A stretch of 64,000 bases of DNA, from NCBI RefSeq assembly GCF_910592395.1, contig NC_088316.1:2852001-2916000 (forward strand), read 5' to 3'. The notes beneath the pieces were generated by a model. The model was not told the DNA's origin, made no database searches, and saw nothing but the letters and a program-made list of their open reading frames with translations. Origin of the DNA: Lineus longissimus. Taxonomy: Eukaryota > Nemertea > Pilidiophora > Heteronemertea > Lineidae. This document shows, one piece after another, positions 10,234-20,700 of this stretch. Each line of letters opens with the position of its first letter. Position 1 is the first letter of the stretch. The translations under genes and the position numbers were made by a program.

Positions 10234-11784
10234 TTAGGGATTTTGGTTTTTTAAACCAGCTGCACAATGTCTCACGTAATTCTGCACGGCTCGCGAAACG
10301 GTCTTCACATTTTCCTGCGCAGCTTTCGAAACTGGCTCCGCATTTTCCAGCGCAGAATCAATCTCTATCACTTTGTTTAAAATGTTTTTCAAACCAGTCA
10401 ACCGCATGAGCCGACTTTGTGCATCGGCTACATTGGTGGAGACGTCTATGACATCACTACCAAGTCCTGGAACGTTGAGTCCGACAGGGAATAGAAAAGG
10501 CCCCTTCATCCACGGGACGACGAATTTCACAGTTTTGTTAAATTCACGACCCATTTGAATGATGTCACTAACATACACAATTCGCCATGGGTCAATTCTC
10601 ATCAAAACAATATGCGCATAGATGTGTCCGTTATTATGCGTTGAATGAGCAAGGCTGACGTAATACTTATCCCTATATTGCTCAAATTGCGTACCTCCTC
10701 TTAAAGTATCCGCATGCATTTCAAAAGTACTATCCGCCGACGAATCAATAGAGTCATCTACATAGATCATCTTGCATTCGGTGATGGTTTCACACTTCAA
10801 AATTCTAAGTGGGTCCATGGTGTACACAAAATGTAATATGCCGCCGATATCGAAAGGAGCCCAGTTTTTCTCATTGGCCGTTTGAGGCTTGCCATCCACC
10901 GTGGGCCTGGATAGTTTATAACTTTCCATATCCAATATATACGCATTGAGTGCTTTGGCAACTTTGTATGTCTTTGACCGCATGTAAAAGATCAGGAAGA
11001 CCTTTTCCCCAACGGTTACTAGTCTTGGATCAACGGGACCCGTCCTCACATCTCCATCGACTTTGAGCGGAACCGGAATCCCCAAAAGGCGTCCCTTCGT
11101 GAGCGGTTTCATATTGTGGTCATAGGTCTGTGCATACAAAAAGTTGTTCTGAAACTTATTCAATTGAGATTTGTTTTCGAAAACGTCCGTGTGTATTTCA
11201 AAATCGGCGAACTCAGCCAGTAACCAAGTTCTGATAACGGCATAAAACTTGTCCTTGCACCAAGTAAACGCGGGTGCTGTTGCAAAGATCCTGTCACGCT
11301 CGCCATCTTCAAACGGGATCATATCACGTGCATTCCTTTTCACCTCCTCCGCGAATGAATAAATGAAACTGGTCGACACATTACCACGAATGCCTCTAGT
11401 CTGTCGCGAAAAGATGCGACCATTCAGCGTAAACTTGAAAGCGCGAGTCTGTTCATCCACGATTATTTTTCTTGGAGAAGAATCCTTTCCCGACTCCAAT
11501 AGTTGTTCCTTAATGTTGTCTTCGACGGTGACTGTCCTGACGGACGGTAACGGGTCCAACTGATAATTCTGATAACCCACTCTCGCTGTGACCTTAGAGT
11601 AACCAACCGCCGCCTTATGGAATGCATGATATTTCATCGGAAGTCCCCTGTCCACTGCTTGCCGTTCGATTGATATCCTTCTATCCATGACAACTACGAA
11701 CACGAGGAACATTGACACGACTAAAGCTAGTGCCAAAGTCAGACTACGACTTGGGCCATGTTTGAGGCTCGTCGTGATTACCAT
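10234..11784 (-). CDS. Type II membrane protein, GH130-like beta-propeller family (copy 3)
   Basis: ORF of 516 residues from the ATG at 11784. The open frame runs further upstream, but that part crosses the conserved acceptor (cccattag, exon start 11806) and is most likely UTR or intron. The anchor is at about residues 15-32. The lumenal part keeps all family motifs (TAPAFTWCKDKFYAV, GPVDPRLV, EKNWAPF, LHFVYTMDPLRI, LRGGTQF, YAHIVLMRIDPWRI, FLFPVGLN, DVIDVSTNVADAQSRL) but is clearly more diverged than copies 1 and 2 are from each other. The C-terminus carries an insertion with a repeated ENAEPVSKAAQ / ENVKTVSRAVQ segment (about residues 478-500) before the common ending. A sequon GNVS precedes TSFIYSF. 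Confidence 0.8.
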   Translation of the reverse strand: MVITTSLKHGPSRSLTLALALVVSMFLVFVVVMDRRISIERQAVDRGLPMKYHAFHKAAVGYSKVTARVGYQNYQLDPLPSVRTVTVEDNIKEQLLESGKDSSPRKIIVDEQTRAFKFTLNGRIFSRQTRGIRGNVSTSFIYSFAEEVKRNARDMIPFEDGERDRIFATAPAFTWCKDKFYAVIRTWLLAEFADFEIHTDVFENKSQLNKFQNNFLYAQTYDHNMKPLTKGRLLGIPVPLKVDGDVRTGPVDPRLVTVGEKVFLIFYMRSKTYKVAKALNAYILDMESYKLSRPTVDGKPQTANEKNWAPFDIGGILHFVYTMDPLRILKCETITECKMIYVDDSIDSSADSTFEMHADTLRGGTQFEQYRDKYYVSLAHSTHNNGHIYAHIVLMRIDPWRIVYVSDIIQMGREFNKTVKFVVPWMKGPFLFPVGLNVPGLGSDVIDVSTNVADAQSRLMRLTGLKNILNKVIEIDSALENAEPVSKAAQENVKTVSRAVQNYVRHCAAGLKNQNP

Positions 11785-13060
11785 GCTGTTAAGGTTCACG
11801 GTGTATCTAATGGGAAGCAGGAAAATGATGTGATTTACAAAAAGATGAACATGAAAGAGCAAGTATTTGACAGTACATTCCGGGCTGTACATATATCTAT
11901 GTAGTATGTATGTTGTTGACACGTTGGTACAGATTAAACAGCTCGCCGCGGTACATGCAACATATGCACAGGCATACATGTAATAATTGCAGGTGCACTA
12001 ATAGTTCGCAACAAGTCAATGCATTGTTGAAAAAAACAAACTTTATCGTAAGAAGGGCTTTATATTAGGCACGCCGTGACTTTTCCCAATTGAGTCGCAT
12101 AGGCCAGTCTTGCGTCATTGTTCGCCAGGTTGACACAGACATCCGCGGGGGGGTCACTCCATAAAGGAAGTTATATGGAAGGAATACGCACCCACCTATA
12201 ATTTAGAGGATTATTGAGGCCTTTAACTCCAATTATTCCATAATACGCATTGTCTGGCCCTTGTTTACACCAGTGTTCAGTCTAGCTCAATCACCTACCT
12301 CATACGAATATATCGCCAACAAATAATGCACCAAATTAAGAGCGGTTTTGAATATCAACAAGTGTTTTCTATGATAAATTATGGCAGTAACATAATTAAA
12401 GCGGATAATCGTGCCGACCGGTGACCTTCGCCACCACATTTGTTATAGTTGAAACAAGCATTCGGTATAATGAAATAAATGTTGCAAGACAAGCCAGATC
12501 CATGTCGATCCACCGTCCTTGTGCGTATATCCATCCTTCACCGCCGATAACTCCCCCCTGATCGGCCGTCAGAAGGGCTATTACTTTATCGGTAGTCTCC
12601 CTGCATTCCCTTCCTTTCACTCGTGTACCATGTCGCGACAACACTGACATTACACTCACTCGTGGTTGTCACGAGACACGCACTAGGCATGCTGACCTCA
12701 CCCAAATGCACAGTGATGTTGTATAGACGAAGGGTAACCTGATCGTGAGGTTGGTACTGTCAATTCACAGCAATTACTTTGTGTCGAGCAATTTGATTGG
12801 CCACTGGTTTATGATGGTGCGTCCCACAGATTACCTGGCGGGAGTTATCGGTGGTGAAATGAGGAAGGACTGACAGTCACCGCCGATAAGTCGGCATGGC
12901 CACATCCTGACATATCAGGCCATTTCACGCGATACATGGTTACTCCCTCGGAAACTTGCGTAAGAAGGAGTCATGTTATAGCCCCGGGTTTGCAAGAGGA
13001 CGGTCAAGCCATAGAATGGCAAACATATTTCAATGACCTTCACTGTAATCAAGAAGTAAT
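11785..13060. other. Intergenic, upstream of copy 3 and of the GPCR pair
   Basis: The first 150 bp match the upstream flank of the other propeller genes (gttgttgacacgttgg block near 11911). The rest shows no supportable gene or repeat. Confidence 0.4.
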
Positions 13061-13613
13061 ACAGCAATCCGTTCACCTTAATAGTGACACCTAAGGGAAG
13101 AGGATGGATTATTGGCCTCCGATTCGGTCACATAATTTTGATGAAAACATTGGAAACAACTTACTTTCACCGGCGTCTTTAAAATAAATTTATTTGAAAG
13201 ACTTAGCTCTCACTAAAGTTACAGTGACCATACAAAGATAATCAAAAATAGATTCATTGAAGTATTCTGCTTATAATGATTAAAAATAACATCATAAATA
13301 ATCTTGATTGTATATGAAATTCTGTTGACGCTCAACTGTTCTACTCGAGAGCTGTATCAACATACATGTATTTCTAATTCTTGCTTTATATATGTTTGAA
13401 ATGCGCCGAGGTTTATCAGCACGTTTTCACCGATATCTTCTTCTTATGTTCCATTTGTCACCTGTCTATCATAGAGTATAGTGCCGACATTGAAATCGTT
13501 CTGTTCGGACCTTTGATTTATCAAGACTGGGCGAGGATTTGAAATGCCATATTCGTTCCTGCAATTGACAACCATTGTCTGTAGTCAAGAGAGGTGATGT
13601 TCACACACAAATA

Positions 13614-14615
13614 ATGTCCTCAGAAACGCCAGCATCCGATTCCCTGGAACTGTTTGAGCAGTTCCTGCGAATCTTCAGGACATACGGTTTGTTGATTTTA
13701 TTGATATTCGGAATTTTCGGCAACGCATTGTCATTCGTCATCTTTCTTCGTGTTGGGAGGCGCGCTGATGCCCTGACCGAGTACCTTACTTGCCTTGCTG
13801 TCTCGGATACGGGAACGCTATTGCTGAAAGGCGGAGGTTACTGGCTACGAGATGGACTTCCTGAACTCACCAATGGCATGATTTCGATCAACATGGTTGG
13901 GACCAATGCGTCGTGTAAGATCCTGTTATATGCTGTTCACGTAACCGAGTGTATATCTGGCTGGATCATCGCGACATTTTCCTTAGAAAGAGCAATAATT
14001 GTTTGGTATCCTTTACGACGTCACGAATTCACCTCCGGAAAAAGGAGAGTGATTATTGTCGTGATCTGTTTGGCAGCCATTGCGGTAAGTATTCATCGTT
14101 TGTTTCTCGTAGAAATGATTTATGTCAATGGCAACCAGGCCTGTTTCTACCCGGCTGGGGAACTCCTGTCAGCAATTTTCCAGATCGACACAGCACTTTA
14201 CATATACTTCCCTTGTGGGTTAATATTTGTCGCCAATATAACAATAATCACAGGAATTATAAAATCGCATAAGTTTGCTCGAGACCAATTACAGTCAGTC
14301 ACAAGACAGCCAAAAGAGGGCGGGTTGATTATCTCTCTGATGTCTGTATCAACGTTATACGTCATACTTTTATTACCTGCCTCGGGTTTTTGGCCCTATA
14401 TGTTATTGGCAAATGACGACCCTAGCAGCGATAAAGATAAATTAACTCTCGTTTTACATGTCAGTACCTTCCTTGTCCAATTAAGTGCCATAAACTATTG
14501 CTGTAACCTTATAATCTACGGCTTCACTTTGGCTTTCTATCGACAAGAAGCCGCCAAGATTTGTACGACCGTATGCGTACGACTATGCTGTTGCTGGCCT
14601 CGTAAGAAAGAATGA
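13614..14615 (+). CDS. Rhodopsin-type (class A) GPCR, tandem copy 1
   Basis: Intronless ORF of 333 residues. The ATG at 13614 is preferred over an upstream in-frame TTG because it aligns with the start of copy 2. Seven hydrophobic segments are visible. Landmarks: TM1 FGIFGNALSFVIFL; TM2 LAVSDTG (D2.50); Cys before TM3 (ASCKILLY); the DRY site is ERAIIVWYPL; ECL2 Cys in QACFYPAG; TM6 lacks CWxP and reads LLLPASGFWPYM; the NPxxY site is NLIIYGF. The tail is Cys-rich (VCVRLCCCWPRKK), suggesting palmitoylation. The WYPL after TM3 recalls FMRFamide/peptide receptor groups of invertebrates; the ligand is unknown. A TATA-like CTTTATATATG lies at 13384. Confidence 0.88.
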   Translation: MSSETPASDSLELFEQFLRIFRTYGLLILLIFGIFGNALSFVIFLRVGRRADALTEYLTCLAVSDTGTLLLKGGGYWLRDGLPELTNGMISINMVGTNASCKILLYAVHVTECISGWIIATFSLERAIIVWYPLRRHEFTSGKRRVIIVVICLAAIAVSIHRLFLVEMIYVNGNQACFYPAGELLSAIFQIDTALYIYFPCGLIFVANITIITGIIKSHKFARDQLQSVTRQPKEGGLIISLMSVSTLYVILLLPASGFWPYMLLANDDPSSDKDKLTLVLHVSTFLVQLSAINYCCNLIIYGFTLAFYRQEAAKICTTVCVRLCCCWPRKKE

Positions 14616-15819
14616 ACGGAGATTTATTCAGCGGGCTAGGGCGGACCCATCCTCGCATACAAGAGTACGTTTATATTAAGTTCTCATGCTTCCTTTGTGG
14701 ATATTTGATTCTTGTTTGAAATAGTTCGATGACGTACAGTAGGAGTCATGTAAATCGATTCCATCCCGAACACTTGGGTCACCGTTATTGTCTTGCATGA
14801 GTTTATTATGCAATTTTGAGGTCAGTTGGCCGCCATTTTGGAATTTTGATTATATACATAAAGCTCATGTTCTACAAATGTACATGTAGATCATTGGATC
14901 TACGTCACTTCATGGGCTACTAAATATCAAGTGACATCAATTATGAGGTAAAATGAAGATAGAAAGTCAATTTAGGGTAAACGGCGGCCATTTTAGATTT
15001 TGGTGTCCATCTTTAATTTGAGACAACTTCCTGGTTGGCCGCGTAGATTAATTCCAGAAAAAAAGGGATGCAGGGGTGTTACAGTAGGTTGATGAACAAA
15101 CAAAAAATCAGAATGGTTGATGTGCTTGTGAGGTTCCCGGATGTGTACTGGAGTTGTCCCATGATGCACTTGTCGCAAAGCAACCTTAGGGTAAACGAAC
15201 CCGTCTCGTTCTTCGGTAAACCGAGACTTTCAAATTACCCGGTGCTTTCTTATATTGAGGTTTTTGAATTTCGTTCACCTCAATAATGACACGCTTAAGG
15301 ACTGAAGAGGATGGAATATTTGCCTCAGATTCGGGCACAGATTTTATTGAAAGCATTGAAAACAACTTACGCAGTGACCGACCAACATGTATGATGAAGA
15401 TAATCAAAAATAGATCCATTTAAATAGTCTGCTTATATTAAGATATAAAGTATATGGCTAAATAAGGACATTAGATGGAAAATTAAAAATATCATCAATT
15501 GATTGTATTTTACACTCTGTTGACGCTCACCGGTTTATTCGAGATCTGTATGAAACATGATTCTCGGTATAGATATAATTGAAATGCGCTGATGCTTATC
15601 AGAACATTTTTATCGATATCTTACCAATTTTGTCCCGATTTCTTCCAAAATGTTCCATTTGTCACCTGTCAATAATGTCGTACTGCCGACATTAAAATCG
15701 TTCAGTTGGGGCTTAGTTCGATTTATCAAGATTCGACAGAGGATTTGAAATTCTTGGTTTGTTCCTGAAATAGACAAACCTCGCCTAGAGTCAAAAGAGG
15801 TGATGTTCACATCCAAACG

Positions 15820-16818
15820 ATGTTCTCTGAAACGCCTATCAACCCGACCTCCAATTCCCTGGAACTGTTTGAGCAGTTCCTGCGAATTTTCATGAAATAC
15901 GGTTTGCTGATTTTATTGTTATTCGGAATTTTCGGCAACACATTGTCATTCGTCATCTTTCTTCGAGTTAGGAGGCGCGCTGATGCCCTGACCGAGTACC
16001 TTACTTGTCTGGCCGTCTCGGATACTGGAACCATGCTGCTATATGGCGGAGGTTACTGGCTTCGTGATGGGCTTTCCGCGCTCACCAATGACAAGATTTC
16101 GGTGAACATCGGTGCGACGGACACGTCATGTAAGTTCCTTTTATTTGCAGTTCACGTAACCGAATGCATATCTGGCTGGATAATCGCGACATTCTCATTA
16201 GAAAGAGCAATAGTGGTTTGGTATCCTTTACGACGACAAGAAGTCACCTCCAGAAAAAGAAGAGTAGTTATTTTCGTGATCTGTTTGGCATCCATTTTGG
16301 TCAGCATTCACCGGTTTTTCCTCATTGAAATGATATACGTCAATAGCACCCAGACCTGTTTCTACCCGGCTGGGGAACTCCTGTCAGCAATTTTCCAGAT
16401 CGACACAGCACTTTACATATACCTCCCTTGTGGGTTAATATTTGTCGCCAATATAACAATAATCACAGGAATTATAAAATCGCATAAGTTTGCTCGAAAT
16501 CAATTGCAATCAGTCACGAAACAGCCAAAAGAGGGCGGGTTGATTATCTCTCTGATGTCTGTATCGACGTTATACGTTACACTTTTATTACCTGCTTCAA
16601 GCGTTTGGACATATATGTTATTGGCAAATGACGACCCTGGCATCGATAAAGATAGATTGACCCTCATTTTATATATCAGTGCCATCTTTGATCAAGTGAG
16701 TTTAATTAACTATTGCTGCAACTTTATAATCTACGGCTTCACCTTATCTTTCTATCGACAAGAAGCCACCAAGATTTTTACGGCGTTTTGCTGTTGCTCG
16801 CATCCTGAGAAAAACTAA
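15820..16818 (+). CDS. Rhodopsin-type (class A) GPCR, tandem copy 2
   Basis: Intronless ORF of 332 residues, ATG at 15820, close paralogue of the gene at 13614 in the same orientation. TM1 FGIFGNTLSFVIFL, LAVSDTG in TM2, ERAIVVWYPLRR after TM3, ECL2 Cys in QTCFYPAG, NFIIYGF in TM7, and a shorter Cys-rich tail (FCCCSHPEKN). TM5 and the third intracellular loop are almost identical to copy 1, while the N-terminus, ECL1, TM7 start and the tail differ, as expected if ligand contact or coupling is shifting between duplicates. Confidence 0.88.
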   Translation: MFSETPINPTSNSLELFEQFLRIFMKYGLLILLLFGIFGNTLSFVIFLRVRRRADALTEYLTCLAVSDTGTMLLYGGGYWLRDGLSALTNDKISVNIGATDTSCKFLLFAVHVTECISGWIIATFSLERAIVVWYPLRRQEVTSRKRRVVIFVICLASILVSIHRFFLIEMIYVNSTQTCFYPAGELLSAIFQIDTALYIYLPCGLIFVANITIITGIIKSHKFARNQLQSVTKQPKEGGLIISLMSVSTLYVTLLLPASSVWTYMLLANDDPGIDKDRLTLILYISAIFDQVSLINYCCNFIIYGFTLSFYRQEATKIFTAFCCCSHPEKN

Positions 16819-17491
16819 AGGATATGGGCGGACCCATCCTCGCCTTTTAGAATTAGTTCCATCCCTTATCTTTCCTAGTGAATACTTTGATACTCGTTTG
16901 AAATAATCCAAAGGAGTATAAAAGGTATCACATGAATTGATTTCATCCTGAACCCTTGGGTCGCTGTAATCTTTGTCTTGACTTAGAAAAAACTTTCTTT
17001 CCAATTTGCAGGGTCAGTTGGCCGCTATTTTGAATTTTTTGAATTCATAAACATGAAGCTCATGATCTAGATAATTGGATCTATACGTCACGGACCACTA
17101 AAACAAACTTGATATCAGGAGATGCTGTGTAAGAGGTAAAATGAAGATACGTGTAGAAAGTCAATGTTAGGGTATGCGGCGGCCATTTTGGATTTTGGCG
17201 GCCATCTTTGATTTGAGACAACTTCCTGCTTGGCCGCGTAGGTTAATTCCAGGAAAAAAAGAAAGAAGACGTGTTTCAGTAAGTTAATGAACAAATAAAA
17301 ATCGCTAACTTACAATGATATGATAAAGATAATCAACTTAATTTAATGACTCCGACCGCACGCCAACCATTCATCTCATTTTGAAATAAGGTACAATTGT
17401 CATGCTCCTCCGAGCTACACCTATGGTAGGGCTTGAAAAATTTGCCTTTTTTTGAATTTGTTTCCATGGAATGTATAGAGAATCTCCTCAA

Positions 17492-17728
17492 CTACTGTTC
17501 AACATAATATAACCAGTAGAAAATATTAAATATCAGAAAAGCAATTGGGAACAAAATCCTTGCCGCGTACTCTATTTTGTACGATGTACGACTTTTGTAT
17601 GACTTGTCCCATGATGGTTGGCCTTCATCCACGTTTAGGACTTTGAATAGTTTCAAGATTGAGTCCTCCATAGCCTTCGAGTCCTTTCTCTCTCGTAGTC
17701 CTGGCATTACATGTATTTCTCCTGGTAG
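17492..17728 (-). CDS. GlyR-like exon 9: cytoplasmic loop, TM4, stop
   Basis: Acceptor gtttctttacag, phase 0; 237 nt including TAG. Encodes [20 protein letters not shown], a short loop, and TM4 [20 protein letters not shown]. The mature protein ends five residues after the YY of TM4. Confidence 0.92.
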   Translation of the reverse strand, partial: LPGEIHVMPGLRERKDSKAMEDSILKLFKVLNVDEGQPSWDKSYKSRTSYKIEYAARILFPIAFLIFNIFYWLYYVEQ

Positions 17729-20700
17729 CTGTAAAGAAACGGACATGGGAAAAATACATTATAAGGCACTAGAAAAATAAATTTTAAGGCGTTGTTCATT
17801 CCTAGTAAACGTCAGCACTCAAACTTCCCAAAGGGTTGTAACCATGAGTCGGTCGTCTTTGTCGAATACCTCATCTGTTTTGGGAATAATGCAGGAGGAT
17901 GTGGCATGCTCCCTAGATTTTCGAGGAAGACTCATGTACGACTTTCTGTCTTTTTTAGGGGATAATGCAGGAGATGCGGCATTCTCCTTCGTGGCTGTTC
18001 TCTAGATTTTCGAGGATGACTCATTGTTTCGCTTAGGGTTGTTCAAAACGAGTATAAGGAGAATTCGGGCCTAAAGTGGAAGCCGTCCGTTGAGGTAGCA
18101 GATTGCCGGCCTGCCTGTACAGTCTCCGTGCCGTGCAATAACATGCACCATTCGCCACACAACTTACCTTTAATGCGTCTTCCTTGAGAAGAGCAGTCTT
18201 CAGTGCCTGGTCCTCCCACCTCGCCAACACGTTCGCCACGGAATACTCAAGCAACGCGGCGAACACAAAAACAAGGCACGTGGCCAGCCATACGTCCATG
18301 GCATTCACGTAAGACACTCTTGGAAGCTGGGCTCGGGATCCTGTGCTTTGAGTCGTCATGGTCAATACTGGAAATCAGAAACATTTGTTTACTTGTTTAG
18401 CACATTTATAGGTCTAGAAATTAAGGTGCATCATGCAAGTCGAATAATAGATGGAGCACTCTAATTGAGTTTTAAAAAAAAAATCTCTGTCGATTGAGAT
18501 TTTCCCTTTTTACTGATTCAAAACGAGCATTCGCATCAGCATATTACAGTCTGGGTTACACTGAGTACATGCATGCATTCACGGCCACTCTGATTGCCTG
18601 TGCAGGCTGCACGTGCAAGTGCACCCAAGACATAACAAAGCAGAACGCATGCACCATTAATCGCCATCTTGGGTCATGTCCGGAGTATCAATATGATTTT
18701 TAGCTTGTACCTGTCAGTAACCCCAGCGAGACCCGGGCTGGTGTGGCGTGGACGTCCAGCATGAAGCTGATCCAGGACAGGCCCACGATCAGGAAACAGG
18801 GGACGTACACTTGGATGAAGTAATAACCGAAATCTCGCCTCAGGTGGAAGACAGCTTCGATGCAACTGTAATCACCTACATGTAAAGTACGGATAGAAAT
18901 AAGGAGAAAAGTGCATTTTGTACGGGATTGACATAAAATTCACGTTGTCACTTGTCGTGGTGTACGCGTTAGAAGTCAATTGTCACGAGCGAGTTCATTT
19001 TAAAATTGACTCAGGGCTTGAGGTGAAATGACATTATAGGGTGAACAATGGCACTGTAGCCTCTTCTTTGTAAATGATCCGGCCTGCTCGTTAAATCAAT
19101 CAATCAATCAATCAACAATGTCTTATAGAGCGCCAAACTCCAGGTAAACCTGCTCAAGGCGCTACCTCCCCACCAAGAAATGCTTCCTCGAACAGCCAGG
19201 ATTTTAGGAGTCGTTTAAAAGCAAGCAGCGCGTAAAGGGAGGCTGAAGGCATTGACAAACCTTGCCGTAGCCCGGCGAGATCAAGCTAGCTTTTGAAAAT
19301 GCCGGATGTCACCACTTCCAACAAGGCAACTAATTCCAGCGATTTCGAAGAGTGCGTTCTCACGTTTAAAACACGTTATAGGGTTATAGACTCATTATAG
19401 GGTGAATTCAATCTCTTACCCGTGGCATAGTGAGACGTGCAGTTGCCGATGTCCGCCTTCTTGTCGAAAAAATATTCCGGGATGCTGCTGTTTTCTCTAA
19501 AGGACACTGCCTCCCTCTCCGTGAAAATAAATATAAGTTCATTTTCGTAATAGTTGTCTGAAATTTAATTGTCACACATATAGTTAGAGATTAGCTGAAA
19601 GACCAACCGGTGTGACAGCGGATATAGTCCCCCTGGAGTCATAGTCCGGTAGCATTGTATTTGATCAATTAAGCAGCATGATCTATTGTACCGCTAACCC
19701 TAACCAAAACATTTAGCAATGCGGGCTATTGTTACACGGACTATCAGCCCTAGGACTGCTATCCCTTGCACACCGGTATTAAATCAGTAGGCCTAGTCAA
19801 CTTGTTATCACAGTGGTAAAGAGAAAGTGGAACTTGGCAATTACCACTGCTTTGTACATGTAGTTTCAACCCAGGATCTGTACACTATTTTTGGTTATTT
19901 TCGCCAGATAGATGTATTTATTCGACGATACATATTTGTACTAGTACAATTCCTCCTACGTCTGATTAGAAAAGATATTTGAGATTGTCGCGTAAATGAT
20001 TGAGCGCACGACTTGATGACATCACAGACCTTCGTAACTCAAACATCGTCGCTGGTACGAATTACGAAACCTGCCTATTATTGGCAACGGAAACCCACTG
20101 AATGAAAAAATAGTGCCGAGATTATGGACAACTTACAACTTTCAATGCGTATTGGACAATCCTGTTTATCCATTGGGAAGTTATGGAGATCCATCGGGCA
20201 GGAAAGGGTTAATGTCAACCTGCAATGTAAGAAACGTACGAACTCAACACGTATTCCAAGTTTTACTCCACGATCAAGTACTTCCTGTTCCGGCGCGATA
20301 TACCATTTATGGAGGCGGCCGAGACGGTGTAGTAGAGTTCGAAACCTGAGGGTCAAATATGACATGTCGTTACCATGCATTACTTTACCTTTGGCTGAAA
20401 TTGATGGTACCATTCGGGTGAAGCCTAATGTAGATATTAGGTACAGTAATGTCGTGTCTAGCTCCTCTCCTTTCATTGACAAACACGGCATCAGGTCGCC
20501 AAATGTCGTGCAAATGATGTGGCCGGAGAGTAATGGGCGCCTTTATGCCGCTGGTCGCGTTATACACAAGCCGCGGGTCTAGCCACGACTGACGGAAATA
20601 TACGTCAACTTTGATTTCCTGAAATTGACAAAAGACGTATATGAACGTCAAAGAGTATGAACTATGCGTTAAGTCATTTGAGGGTGGATAAGTTACACTA

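Larger units (their letters stand above)
13065..17320 (+). repeat. Tandem segmental duplication (two units of about 2.2 kb)
   Basis: Unit 1 (about 13065-15265) and unit 2 (about 15272-17320) align from a shared start (ttcacctyaataatgacac) through the 5' flank, the intronless GPCR, the 3' flank with gggcggacccatcctcgc, and a ccgccattttrgattttgg block. Coding sequence is much better conserved than the flanks, so both copies have been under constraint since duplication. Confidence 0.8.

Noticed and set aside
11785-11979. N-terminal extension of propeller copy 3 (65 more codons from an ATG at 11979)
   Set aside because: It crosses the acceptor conserved in all three paralogues and has no counterpart in copies 1 and 2.
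13575-13613. Thirteen-codon extension of GPCR copy 1
   Set aside because: Starts with TTG; the ATG at 13614 aligns with the ATG of copy 2.
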